Source of the DNA: Otis tarda
Lineage: Eukaryota; Chordata; Aves; Otidiformes; Otididae
Reading direction: 5' to 3'
Assembly: GCA_026413225.1 (NCBI GenBank)
Contig: JAPMTP010000080.1
Coordinates: 62,001-126,000, forward strand
DNA: 64,000 nucleotides
Part shown: in pieces, positions 1-12,370 of the stretch
Numbering within the stretch: position 1 is the first letter of the stretch
How the letters are laid out: each line of letters opens with the position of its first letter
The notes under the pieces: generated by a model
Database searches by the model: none
What the model was told of the DNA's origin: nothing
The model's input: only the letters and a program-made list of their open reading frames with translations
Made by a program: the position numbers and the translations under genes

Positions 1-3000
1 CCAAAAGTGCTAGCCACTCAAGCTCTTGCTGCTCCTCAGCGGCCATTGGCAGCGCACCTACAGCACCACAGACATTGGGGCTCCGGGCTTTCCCTGACGA
101 ACAGGGCTTCAATGTTTACCACCAGCTGCACCTGGGCGCCCACTGAAAAAACCCCGAAAAATCACGAACGTCGGACGATTGCTCCCACACCAAAAGTGCC
201 AGCCATTCCAGCTCTTGCTGCTCCTCAGCGGCCATTGGTAGCGCACCTACAGCAGCACAGACATTGGGGCTCCGGGCTTTCCCTGACGAACAGGGCTTCC
301 ACGTTTACCACCAGCTTCACGTGGGCACTCCCTGAAAAAAAAACCCAAAAAATCACGAACGTTGGACCATTGCTCCCACACCAAAAGTGCCAGCCACTCA
401 AGCTCTTGCTGCTCCTCAGCGGCCATTGGCAGCGCACCTACAGCAGCACAGACATTGAGGCTCCGGGCTTTCCGTGACGAACAGGGCTTTGACGTATACC
501 ACCATCTGCACCTGGGCGCCCCCGGAAAAAAATGTCGAAAAATCAAGAACGTCGGACCATTGCTCCCAGACCAAAAGTGCCAGCCACTCAAGCTCTTGCT
601 GTCCCTCAGCGGCCATTGGCAGGGCACCTACAGCACCACAGACATTGGGGCTCCGGGCTTTCCATGATGAACAGGGCTTTGATGTATACCACCAGCTGAA
701 CGTGGGCGCCCCTGAAGAAAAACTCGAAAAATTACGAACGTCGGACCATTGCTCCCACACCAAAAGTGCCAGCCACTCAAGCTCTTGCTGCTCCTCAGCG
801 GCCACTGGCAGCGCACCTACAGTAGCGCAGACATTTGGGCTCCGGGCTTTCCCTGACGAACAGGGCTTCGAAGTTTACCACCAGCTGCACGTGGGCGCTC
901 ACTGAAAAAAAATCCCCGAAAAATCACGAACGTCGAACCATTGCTCCCACACCAAAAGTGCCAGCCACTCAAGCTCTTGCTGCTCCTCAGCAGCCATTGG
1001 CAGCGCACCTACAGCAGCACAGACATTGGGGCTGCGGGCTTTCCGTGACGAACAGGGCTTCGACGTTTACCACCATCTACACGTGGGAGCCCATTGAAAA
1101 AACCCCCGAAAAATCACGAACGTCGGACAAATGCTGCCACACGAAAAGTGCCAGCCACTCAAGCTCTTGCTGCTCCTCAGCGGCCATTGGCAGCGCACCT
1201 ACAGCAGCACAGACATTGGGGCTCCGGGCTTTCCCTGACGAACTGGGCTTCGACGTTTACCACCATCTACACGTTGGAGCCCACTGATAAAAAACCAGAA
1301 AAATCACGAACGTTGGACGATTGCTCCCACACCAAAAGTGCTAGACACTCAAGCTCTTGCTGCTCCTCAGCGGCCATTGGTAGTGCATCTACAGAGCACA
1401 GACATTTAGGCTCCGGTCTTTCCCTGACAAACAGGGCTTACACGTTTACCACCAGCTACACGTGGGAGCCCCCTGAAAAAAAAACCCGAAAAATCAGGAA
1501 CGTCAGACGATTGCTCCCACACCAAAAGTGCCAGCCACTCAAGCTCTTGCTGCTCCTCAGTGGCCATTGGCAGTCCACGTACCGCACCAGAGACATTGGG
1601 GCTCCGGGCTTTCCCTGACGAACAGGGCTTCGACGTTTACCACCAGCTGCACGTGGGCGCTCCCTGAAAAGAAATCCCAAAAAACCTCCAACGTCGGAAG
1701 ATTGCTCCCACACCAAAAGTGCCAGCCACTCAAGCTCTTGCTGCTCCTCAGCGGCCACTGGCAGCGCACCTACAGTAGCGCAGACATTGGGGCTCCGGGC
1801 TTTCCCTGACGAACAGGGCTTCGACGTTTACCACCAGCTGCACGTGGGCGCTCACTGAAAAAAAGCCCCGAAAAATCACGAACGTCGGACGATTGCTCCC
1901 ACACCAAAAGTGCCAGCCACTCAAGCTCTTGCTGCTCCTCAGCGGCCACTTGCAGCGCACCTACAGCATCACAGACATTGGGGCTCCAGGCTTTCCCTGA
2001 TGAACAGGGCTTCGACGTTTACCACCAGCTGCACGTGGGCGCCCACTGAAATAAACCTGAAAAATCACGAACGTCGGACCATTGTTCCCACACAAAAAGA
2101 CCAGACACTCAAGCTCTTGCTGCTCCTCAGCGGCCATTGGCAGCGCACCTAGAGCAGCACACACATTGAGGCTCCGGGCTTTCCCTGACGAACAGGGCTT
2201 CGACGTTTACCACCAGCTTCACGTGGGCACTCCCTGAAAAAAAAACCCAAAAAATCACGAACGTCGGACGATTGCTCCCACACCAAAAGTGCTAGACACT
2301 CAAGCTCTTGCTGCTCCTCAGCGGCCATTGGTAGCGCATCTACAGAGCACACACATTGGGGCTCCGGGCTTTCCCTGACGAACAGGGCTTCCACGTTTAC
2401 CACCAGCTACACGTGGGCGCCCACTGAAAAAAACACCGAAAAATCACGAACGTCAAACCATTGCTGCCACACCAAAAATGCCAGCCACTCAAGCTCTTGC
2501 TGCTCCTCAGCGGTCATTGGCAGTGCACCTACAGCAGCACAGACATTGGGGCTCCGGGCTTTCCCTGACGAACAGGGCTTCGACGTTTACCACCAGCTAC
2601 ACGTGGGCTCCCACTAAAAAAAACACCGAAAAATCACGAACGTCGAACCATTGCTCCCACACCAAAAGTGCTAGACACTCAAGCTCTTGCTGCTCCTCAG
2701 CGGCCATTGGCAGTCCACCTACTGCACCAGAGACATTGAGGCTCCGGGCTTTCCCTGACGAACAGGGCTTCGATGTTTACCACCAGCTGCACCTGGGCGC
2801 CCACTGAAAAAAAGCCCCGAAAAATCACGAACGTCGGACCATTGCTCCCACACGGAAAGTGCCAGCCACTCAAGCTCTTGCTGCTCCTCAGCGGCCATTG
2901 GCAGCGCACCTACAGCACCACAGACATTGGGGCTCCGGGCTTTCCCTGACGAACAGGGCTTCTACATTTACCACCAGCTGCACGTGGGCGCTCCCGGAAA

Positions 3001-3240
3001 AAAAACCCCAAAAAATCACGAACTTTAGACGATTGCTCCCACACCAAAAGTGCCAGCCACTCAAGCTCTTGCTGCTCCTCAGCGGCCATTGGCAGCGCAC
3101 CTACAGCACCACAGACATTGGGGCTCCGGGCTTTCCCTGACGAACAGGGCTTCAATGTTTACCACCAGCTGCACCTGGGCGCCCACTGAAAAAACCCCGA
3201 AAAATCACGAACGTCGGACGATTGCTCCCACACCAAAAGT
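1..3240 (+). repeat. HOR block A, copy 1 (partly 16-monomer form)
   Basis: The first 520 bp recur at +3,043 (position 1 matches 3044). The segment from about 520 to 1,130 recurs at +3,235, and about 1,910-3,240 recurs at +2,663. The steps of roughly 190 and 380 bp show that whole monomers differ between copies. Relative to copy 2, copy 1 has about three extra monomers (one near 1,130-1,320 and two between about 1,500 and 1,900) and lacks the one at about 3,520-3,710. The marker monomer with CAGCCATTCC lies at about 201-210. Confidence 0.8.
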
Positions 3241-5903
3241 GCCAGCCATTCCAGCTCTTGCTGCTCCTCAGCGGCCATTGGTAGCGCACCTACAGCAGCA
3301 CAGACATTGGGGCTCCGGGCTTTCCCTGACGAACAGGGCTTCCACGTTTACCACCAGCTTCACGTGGGCACTCCCTGAAAAAAAAACCCAAAAAATCACG
3401 AACGTTGGACCATTGCTCCCACACCAAAAGTGCCAGCCACTCAAGCTCTTGCTGCTCCTCAGCGGCCATTGGCAGCGCACCTACAGCAGCACAGACATTG
3501 AGGCTCCGGTCTTTCCCTGATGAACAGGGCTTCTACATTTACCACCAGCTGCACGTGGGCGCTCCCTGAAAAGAAATCCCAAAAAATCTCCAACGTCGGA
3601 ACATTGCTCCCACACCAAAAGTGCCAGACACTCAAGCTCTTGCTGCTCCTCAGCGGCCACTGGCAGCGCACCTACAGCAGCACAGACATTGGGGCTCCGG
3701 GCTTTCCCTGACGAACAGGGCTTTGACGTATACCACCATCTGCACCTGGGCGCCCCCGGAAAAAAAATGTCGAAAAATCAAGAACGTCGGACCATTGCTC
3801 CCACACCAAAAGTGCCAGCCACTCAAGCTCTTGCTGTCCCTCAGCGGCCATTGGCAGGGCACCTACAGCACCACAGACATTGGGGCTCCGGGCTTTCCAT
3901 GATGAACAGGGCTTTGATGTATACCACCAGCTGAACGTGGGCGCCCCCTGAAGAAAAACTCGAAAAATTACGAACGTCGGACCATTGCTCCCACACCAAA
4001 AGTGCCAGCCACTCAAGCTCTTGCTGCTCCTCAGCGGCCACTGGCAGCGCACCTACAGTAGCGCAGACATTTGGGCTCCGGGCTTTCCCTGACGAACAGG
4101 GCTTCGACGTTTACCACCAGCTGCACGTGGGCGCTCACTGAAAAAAAGCCCCGAAAAATCACGAACGTCGAACCATTGCTCCCACACCAAAAGTGCCAGC
4201 CACTTAAGCTCTTGCTGCTCCTCAGCGGCCATTGGCAGCGCACCTACAGCAGCACAGACATTGGGGCTCCGGGCTTTCCGTGACGAACAGGGCTTCGACG
4301 TTTACCACCATCTACACGTGGGAGCCCACTGAAAAAAACCCCAAAAAATCACGAACGTTGGACGATTGCTCCCACACCAAAAGTGCTAGACACTCAAGCT
4401 CTTGCTGCTCCTCAGCGGCCATTGGTAGCGCATCTACAGAGCACAGACATTTAGGCTCCCGGCTTTCCCTGACGAACAGGGCTTCCACGTTTACCACCAG
4501 CTACACGTGGGAGCCCCCTGAAAAAAAACCCCGAAAAATCACGAACGTCGGACGATTGCTCCCACACCAAAAGTGCCAGCCACTCAAGCTCTTGCTGCTC
4601 CTCAGCGGCCATTGGCAGTGCAGCTACCGCAGCACAGACATTGGGGCTCCAGGCTTTCCCTGATGAACAGGGCTTCGAAGTTTACCACCAGCTGCACGTG
4701 GGCGCCCACTGAAATAAACCTGAAAAATCACGAACGTCGGACCATTGTTCCCACACAAAAAGACCAGCCACTCAAGCTCTTGCTGCTCCTCAGCGGCCAT
4801 TGGCAGCGCACCTACAGCAGCACAGACATTGGGGCTCCGGGCTTTCCCTGACGAACAGGGCTTCGACGTTTACCACCAGCTTCACGTGGGCACTCCCTGA
4901 AAAAAAAACCCAAAAAATCACGAACGTCGGACGATTGCTCCCACACCAAAAGTGCTAGACACTCAAGCTCTTGCTGCTCCTCAGCGGCCATTGGTAGCGC
5001 ATCTACAGAGCACACACATTGGGGCTCCGGGCTTTCCCTGACGAACAGGGCTTCCACGTTTACCACCAGCTGCACGTGGGCGCCCCCTGAAAAAAAAACT
5101 CGAAAAATCACGAACGTCAAACCATTGCTGCCACACCAAAAATGCCAGCCACTCAAGCTCTTGCTGCTCCTCAGCGGCCATTGGCAGTGCACCTACAGCA
5201 GCACAGACATTGGGGCTCCGGGCTTTCCCTGACGAACAGGGCTTCGACGTTTACCACCAGCTACACGTGGGCTCCCACTGAAAAAAACACCGAAAAATCA
5301 CGAACGTCGAACCATTGCTCCCACACCAAAAGTGCCAGCCACTCAAGCTCTTGCTGCTCCTCAGCGGCCATTGGCAGTCCACCTACTGCACCAGAGACAT
5401 TGAGGCTCCGGGCTTTCCCTGACGAACAGGGCTTCGATGTTTACCACCAGCTGCACCTGGGCGCCCACTGAAAAGAACCCGAAAAATCACGAACGTCGGA
5501 CCATTGCTCCCACACGGAAAGTGCCAGCCACTCAAGCTCTTGCTGCTCCTCAGCGGCCATTGGCAGCGCACCTACCGCAGCACAGACATTGGGGCTCCGG
5601 GCTTTCCCTGACGAACAGGGCTTCTACATTTACCACCAGCTGCACGTGGGCGCTCCCGGAAAAAAAACCCCAAAAAATCACGAACGTCGGACGATTGCTC
5701 CCACACCAAAAGTGCCAGCCACTCAAGCTCTTGCTGCTCCTCAGCGGCCATTGGCAGCGCACCTACAGCAGCACAGACATTGGGGCTCCGGGCTTTCCCT
5801 GACGAACAGGGCTTCAATGTTTACCACCAGCTGCACCTGGGCGCCCACTGAAAAAAACCCCGAAAAATCACGAACGTCGGACGATTGCTCCCACACCAAA
5901 AGT
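3241..5903 (+). repeat. HOR block A, copy 2 (14 monomers, 2,663 bp)
   Basis: The span between successive CCATTCC marker monomers (3246 and 5909) is 2,663 bp, or 14 monomers of about 190.2 bp. It contains an extra monomer at about 3,520-3,710 whose tail has AAAAGAAATCCC, very like the monomer near 1,660 in copy 1. The AATAAA-bearing monomer (4713-4718) aligns with those in copies 1 and 3 at exactly 2,663 bp either way. Confidence 0.82.
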
Positions 5904-8000
5904 GCCAGCCATTCCAGCTCTTGCTGCTCCTCAGCGGCCATTGGTAGCGCACCTACAGCAGCACAGACATTGGGGCTCCGGGCTTTCCCTGACGAACAGG
6001 GCTTCCACGTTTACCACCAGCTTCACGTGGGCACTCCCTGAAAAAAAAACCCAAAAAATCACGAACGTTGGACCATTGCTCCCACACCAAAAGTGCCAGC
6101 CACTCAAGCTCTTGCTGCTCCTCAGCGGCCATTGGCAGCGCACCTACAGCAGCACAGACATTGAGGCTCCGGGCTTTCCGTGACGAACAGGGCTTTGACG
6201 TATACCACCATCTGCACCTGGGCGCCCCCGGAAAAAAAATGTCGAAAAATCAAGAACGTCGGACCATTGCTCCCAGACCAAAAGTGCCAGCCACTCAAGC
6301 TCTTGCTGTCCCTCAGCGGCCATTGGCAGGGCACCTACAGCACCACAGACATTGGGGCTCCGGGCTTTCCATGATGAACAGGGCTTTGATGTATACCACC
6401 AGCTGAACGTGGGCGCCCCCTGAAGAAAAACTCGAAAAATTACGAACGTCGGACCATTGCTCCCACACCAAAAGTGCCAGCCACTCAAGCTCTTGCTGCT
6501 CCTCAGCGGCCACTGGCAGCGCACCTACAGTAGCGCAGACATTTGGGCTCCGGGCTTTCCCTGACGAACAGGGCTTCGAAGTTTACCACCAGCTGCACGT
6601 GGGCGCTCACTGAAAAAAAGCCCCGAAAAATCACGAACGTCGAACCATTGCTCCCACACCAAAAGTGCCAGCCACTCAAGCTCTTGCTGCTCCTCAGCGG
6701 CCATTGGCAGCGCACCTACAGCAGCACAGACATTGGGGCTGCGGGCTTTCCGTGACGAACAGGGCTTTGACGTTTACCACCATCTACACGTGGGAGCCCA
6801 CTGAAAAAAACCCCAAAAAATCACGAACGTTGGACGATTGCTCCCACACCAAAAGTGCTAGACACTCAAGCTCTTGCTGCTCCTCAGCGGCCATTGGCAG
6901 CGCATCTACAGAGCACAGACATTTAGGCTCCCGGCTTTCCCTGACGAACAGGGCTTCCACGTTTACCACCAGCTACACGTGGGAGCCCCTGAAAAAAAAA
7001 CCCCGAAAAATCACGAACGTCGGACGATTGCTCCCACACCAAAAGTGCCAGCCACTGAAGCTCTTGCTGCTCCTCAGCGGCCATTGGCAGTGCAGCTACC
7101 GCAGCACAGACATTGGGGCTCCGGGCTTTCCCTGACGAACAGGGCTTCGACGTTTACCACCAGCTGCACCAGGGCGCCCCCTGAAAAAAAACCCCGAAAA
7201 ATCATGAACGTCGGACGATTGCTCCCACACCAAAAGTGCCAGCCACTCAAGCTCTTGCTGCTCCTCAGCGGCCACTTGCAGCGCACCTACAGCAGCACAG
7301 ACATTGGGGCTCCAGGCTTTCCCTGATGAACAGGGCTTCGATGTTTACCACCAGCTGCACGTGGGCGCCCACTGAAATAAACCTGAAAAATCACGAACGT
7401 CGGACCATTGTTCCCACACCAAAAGACCAGCCACTCAAGCTCTTGCTGCTCCTCAGCGGCCATTGGCAGCGCACCTACAGCAGCACACACATTGAGGCTC
7501 CGGGCTTTCCCTGACGAACAGGGCTTCGACGTTTACCACCAGCTTCACGTGGGCACTCCCTGAAAAAAAACCCCAAAAAATCACGAACGTCAGACGATTG
7601 CTCCCACACCAAAAGTGCCAGCCACTCAAGCTCTTGCTGCTCCTCAGCGGCCATTGGCAGCGCACCTACCGCAGCACAGACATTGGGGCTCCGGGCTTTC
7701 CCTGACGAACAGGGCTTCGACGTTTACCACCAGCTGCACCAGGGCGTGCACTGAAAAAAAACCCCGAAATATCACAAACGTCGGACCATTGCTCCCACAC
7801 CAAAAGTGCCAGCCACTCAAGCTCTTGCTGCTCCTCAGTGGCCATGGGCAGTCTACGTACCGCACCACAGACATTGGGGCTCCGGGCTTTCCCTGACGAA
7901 CAGGGCTTCTACATTTACCACCAGCTGCACGTGGGTGCTCCCGGAACAAAAACCCCGAAAAATCACGAACGTCGGACGATTGCTCCCACACCAAAAGTGC
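5904..8000 (+). repeat. HOR block A, copy 3 (diverging at its right end)
   Basis: This block matches copy 2 at +2,472 (13 monomers) from about 3,650 to 4,500, then at +2,663 from about 4,573 onward. Copy 3 has therefore lost the extra monomer of copy 2 and gained one at about 7,074-7,286. Similarity to copy 2 fades after about 7,615. The segment from about 7,450 to 8,000 is more like about 9,930-10,430, offset 2,480 bp, where both carry CCCCGAAATATCACAAACG. Confidence 0.72.
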
Positions 8001-9900
8001 CAGCCACTCAAGCTCTTGCTGCTCCTCAGCGGCCATTGGCAGCGCACCTACAGCACCACAGACATTGAGGCTCCCGGCTTTCCCTGACGAACAGGGCTTC
8101 CACGTTTACCACCAGCTACACGTGGGAGCCCCCTGAAAAAAAAACTCGAAAAATCACGAACGTCAGACTATTGCTCCCACACCAAAAGTGCCAGCCACTC
8201 AAGCTCTTGCTGCTCCTCAGCGGCTATTGGCAGCGCACCTACAGCAGCACAGACATTGGGGCTCCGGGCTTTCCCTGACGAACAGGGCTTCGACGTTTAC
8301 CACCAGCTGCACCATGGAGCTCACTGAAAAAAAACCCCGAAAAATCACGAACGTCGGACGATTGCTCCCACACCAAAAGTGCCAGCCACTCAAGCTCTTG
8401 CTGCTCCTCAGCGGCCATTGGCAGCGCACCTACAGCAGCACAGACATTGGGGCTCCGGGCTTTCCCTGACGAACAGGGCTTTGACGTTTACCACCAGCTG
8501 CACGTGGGCGCCCCCTGAAAAAGAACCCCCGAAAAATCACGAACGTTGGACCATTGCTCCCACACCAAAAGTGCCAGCCACTCAAGCTCTTGCTGCTCCT
8601 CAGCGGCCATTGGCAGCGCACCTACAGCAGCACAGACATTGAGGCTCCGGGCTTTCCCTGACGAACAGGGCTTCCACGTTTACCACCAGCTACACGTGGC
8701 CGCTCCCTGAAAAAAAACCCCAAAAAATAACCAACGTGGGGTCATTGGTCCCACACCAAAAGTGCCAGACACTCAAGCTCTTGCTGCTCCTCAGCGGCCA
8801 TTGGCAGCGCACATACCGCAGCACAGACATTGGGGCTCCGGGCTTTCCCTGACGAACAGGGCTTCGACCTTTACCACCAGCTGCACGTGGGCTCTACCTG
8901 AAAAAAAATCTCGAAAAATCACGAACGTCGGACGATTGCTCCCACACCAAAAGTGCCAGCAACTCAAGTTCTTGCTGCTCCTCAGCGGCCATTGGCAGCG
9001 CACCTATAGCAGCACAGACATTGGGGCTCCGGGCTTTCCCTGACGAACAGGGCTTCGTCGTTTACCACCGTCTATACGTGGGCAACCACTGAAAACAACC
9101 CCGAATAATCACGAACGTTGGACGATTGCTCCCACACCAAAAGTGCCAGCTACTCAAGCTCTTGCTGCTCCTCAGTGGCCATTGGCAGCGCACCTACAGC
9201 AGCACAGACATTGGGGCTCCGGGCTTTCCCTGATGAACAGGGCTTTGACGTATACCACCAGCTACACGTGGGCGCCCCCTGAAAAAAAAACTTGAAAAAT
9301 CACGAACATCGGACCATTGCTCCCACACCAAAAGTGCCAGCCACTCAAGCTCTTGCTGTCCCTCAGCGGCCATTGGCAGTGCACCTACAGCACCACAGAC
9401 ATTGGGGCTCCGGGCTTTCCCTGATGAACAGGGCTTTGACGTATACCACCAGCTGCACGTGGGCGCCCCCTGAAAAAGAAACCCCGAAAAATCACGAACG
9501 TTGGACCATTGCTCCCACACCAAAAGTGCCAGCCACTCAAGCTCTTGCTGCTCCTCAGCGGCCATTGGCAGCGCACCTACAGCACCACAGACATTGAGGC
9601 TCTGGGCTTTCCCTGACGAACAGGGCTTCCACGTTTACCGCCAGCTGCACGTGGGCGCCCCCTGAAAAAAAAACCCGAAAAATCACGAACGTCGGACGAT
9701 TGCTCCCACACCAAAAGTGCCAGCCACTCAAGCTCTTGCTGCTCCTCAGCGGCCATTGGCAGCGCACATACCGCAGCACAGACATTGGGGCTCCGGGCTT
9801 TCCCTGATGAACAGGGCTTAGATGTTTACCACCAGCTGCACCTGGGCGCCCACTGAAAAAACCCCGAAAAATCACGAACGTCGGACGATTACTCCCACAC
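8000..9900 (+). repeat. Divergent monomers without an obvious HOR partner
   Basis: About ten monomers of the same family that I could not place in any repeated block. They hold private variants, for example a tail AATAACCAACGTGGGGTCAT near 8,725 and TATACGTGGGCAACC near 9,073. Nothing other than satellite is present. Confidence 0.6.
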
Positions 9901-10320
9901 AAAAGTGCCAGCCACTCCAGCTCTTGCTGCTCCTCAGCGGCCATTGGCAGCGCACCTACAGGAGCACAGACATTGAGGTTCCGGGCTTTCCCTGACGAAC
10001 AGGGCTTCCACGTTTACCACCAGCTTAACGTGGGCACTCCCAGAAAAAAAAACCCAAAAAATCACGAACGTCGGACGATTGCTCCCACACCAAAAGTGCC
10101 AGCCACTCAAACTCTTGCTGCTCCACAGCGGCCATTGGCAGCGCACCTACCGCAGCACAGACATTGGGGCTCCGGGCTTTCCCTGACGAACAGGGCTTCG
10201 TCGTTTACCACCAGCGCACCAGGGCGTGCATTGGAAAAAAACCCCGAAATATCACAAACGTCGGACCATTGCTCCCACACCAAAAGTGCCAGCCACTCAA
10301 GCTCCTGCTGCTCCTCAGTG
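9900..10320 (+). repeat. Partial, degenerate fourth copy of block A
   Basis: The monomer near 9,900 has CCACTCCAGCTC, close to the CCATTCC marker of block A, and is followed as in block A by a CACGTTTACCACCAGCTT monomer. The next monomers match about 7,600-8,000. The copy stops where block B begins. Confidence 0.55.
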
Positions 10321-12370
10321 GCCATGGGCAGTCCACGTACCGCACCACAGACATTGAGGCTCCGGTCTTTCCCTGACGAACAGGGCTTCTACATTTACCA
10401 CCAGCTGCACGTGGGCTCCCCCGGAAAAAAAATGTCGAAAAATCAAGAACGTCGGACCATTGCTCCCACACCAAAAGTGCCAGCCACTCAAGCTCTTGCT
10501 GTCCCTCAGCGGCCATTGGCAGTGCACCTACAGCACCACAGACATTGGGGCTCCGGGCTTTCCCTGACGAACAGGGCTTTGACGTTTACCACCAGCTGCA
10601 CGAGGGCACCCACTGAAAAAAACCCCGAATAATCATGAATGTCGGACGATTGCTCCCACACCAAAAGTGCCAGCCACTCAAGCTCTTGCTGCTCCTCAAC
10701 GGCCATTGGTAGCGCACGTACAGCAGCACAGACATTGGGACTCCGGGCTTTCCCTGACGAACAGGGCTTCGCCGTTTACCACCAGCTGCACGTGGGCGCC
10801 CCCGGAAAAAAAATGTCGAAAAATCAAGAACGTTGGACCATTGCTCCGACACCAAAAGGGCCAGCCACTCAAGTTCTTGCTGTCCCTCAGTGGCCATTGG
10901 CAGTGCACCTACAGCACCACAGACATTGGGGCTCCGGGCTTTCCCTGACGAACAGGGCTTCGATGTATACCACCAGCTGCACTAGGGCGCTCACTGAAAA
11001 AAAACCCGATAAATCACGAACGTCGGACCATTGCTCCCACACCAAAAGGGCCAGATACTCAAGCTCTTTTTGCTCCTAAGCGGTCATTGGCTGTGCACGT
11101 ACAGCACCACAGACATTGGGGCTCCGGGCTTTCCCTGACGAACAGGGCTTCGACGTTTACCACCAGCTGCACGTGGGCGCTCCCCGAAAAAAACCCCAAA
11201 AAATCACGAACGTTGGACCATTGCTCCCACACCAAAAGTGCCAGACACTCAAGCTCTTGCTGCTCCTCAACGGCCATTGGCAGCGCACCTACAGCACCAC
11301 AGACATTGGGGCTCCGGGCTTTCCCTGACGAACAGGGCTTCGACGTTTACCACCAGCTGCACGTGGGCGCCCCCTGAAAAAAAACCACAAAAAATCACGA
11401 ATGTCGGACGATTGCTCCCACACCAAAAGTGCCAGCCACTCAAGCTCTTGCTGTCCCTCAGCGGCCATTGGCAGTGCCCCTACAGCACCACAGATATTGG
11501 GGCTCCAGGCTTTCCCTGACGAACAGGGCTTTGACGTATACCACCAGCTGCACGTGGGCGCTCCCAGAAAAAAACCCCAAAAAATCACGAACGTCAGACC
11601 ATTGCACCCACACCAAAAGTGCCAGCCACTCAAGCTCTTGCTGTCCCTCAGCGGCCATTGGCAGCGCATCTACAGCAGCACAGACATTGGGGCTCCGGGC
11701 TTTCCCTGACGAACTGGGCTTCCACGTTTACCACCAGCTGCACCACGGAGCTCAATGAAAAAAACCCCGAAAAATCACGAATTCGGACGATTGCTCCCAC
11801 ACCAATATTGCCAGGCAGTCAAGCTCTTGCTGCTCCTCCGTGGCCATTGGCAGTGCACCTATAGCAGCACAGACATTGGGGCTCCGGGCTTTCCCGACGA
11901 ACAGGGCTTCGACGTTTACCACCAGCTGCACCAGGGCGCTCACTGAAAAGAAAACCCGAAAAATCACGAACGTGGGACCATTGCTCCCACACCAAAAGTG
12001 CCAGCCACTCAAGCTCTTGCTGCTCCTCAGCGGCCATTCGCAGCGCACCTACAGCACCACAGACATTGAGGCTCTGGGCTTTCCCTGACGAACAGGGCTT
12101 CGACGTTTACCACCAGCTGCACGTGGCCGCTCCCTGAAAAAAAAACCCCAAAAAATCACCAACGTCGGGCCATTGCTCCCACACCAAAAGTGCCAGCCAC
12201 TCAAGCTCTTGCTGCTCCTCAGCGGCCATTGGCAGCGCACATACCGCAGCACAGACATTGGGGCTCCAGGCTTTCCCTGACGAACAGGGCTTCGACGTTT
12301 ACCACCATCTGAACGTGGGCGCCCCCTGAAAAAGAAACCCCGAAAAATTACGAACGTCGGACGATTGCTC
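10320..12370 (+). repeat. HOR block B, copy 1
   Basis: This block recurs at +11,058 (58 monomers) as B2 and, at about +15,060, as B3. Markers include GGAAAAAAAATGTCG tails (about 10,424 and 10,804), a CTCTTTTTGCTCCTAAGCGG monomer near 11,064, and an EcoRI site at 11779-11784. One monomer present in B2 and B3 is missing here: the monomer at about 11,800-11,990 is a fusion of two neighbouring monomer types, with the join between 11864 and 11893. Confidence 0.8.
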
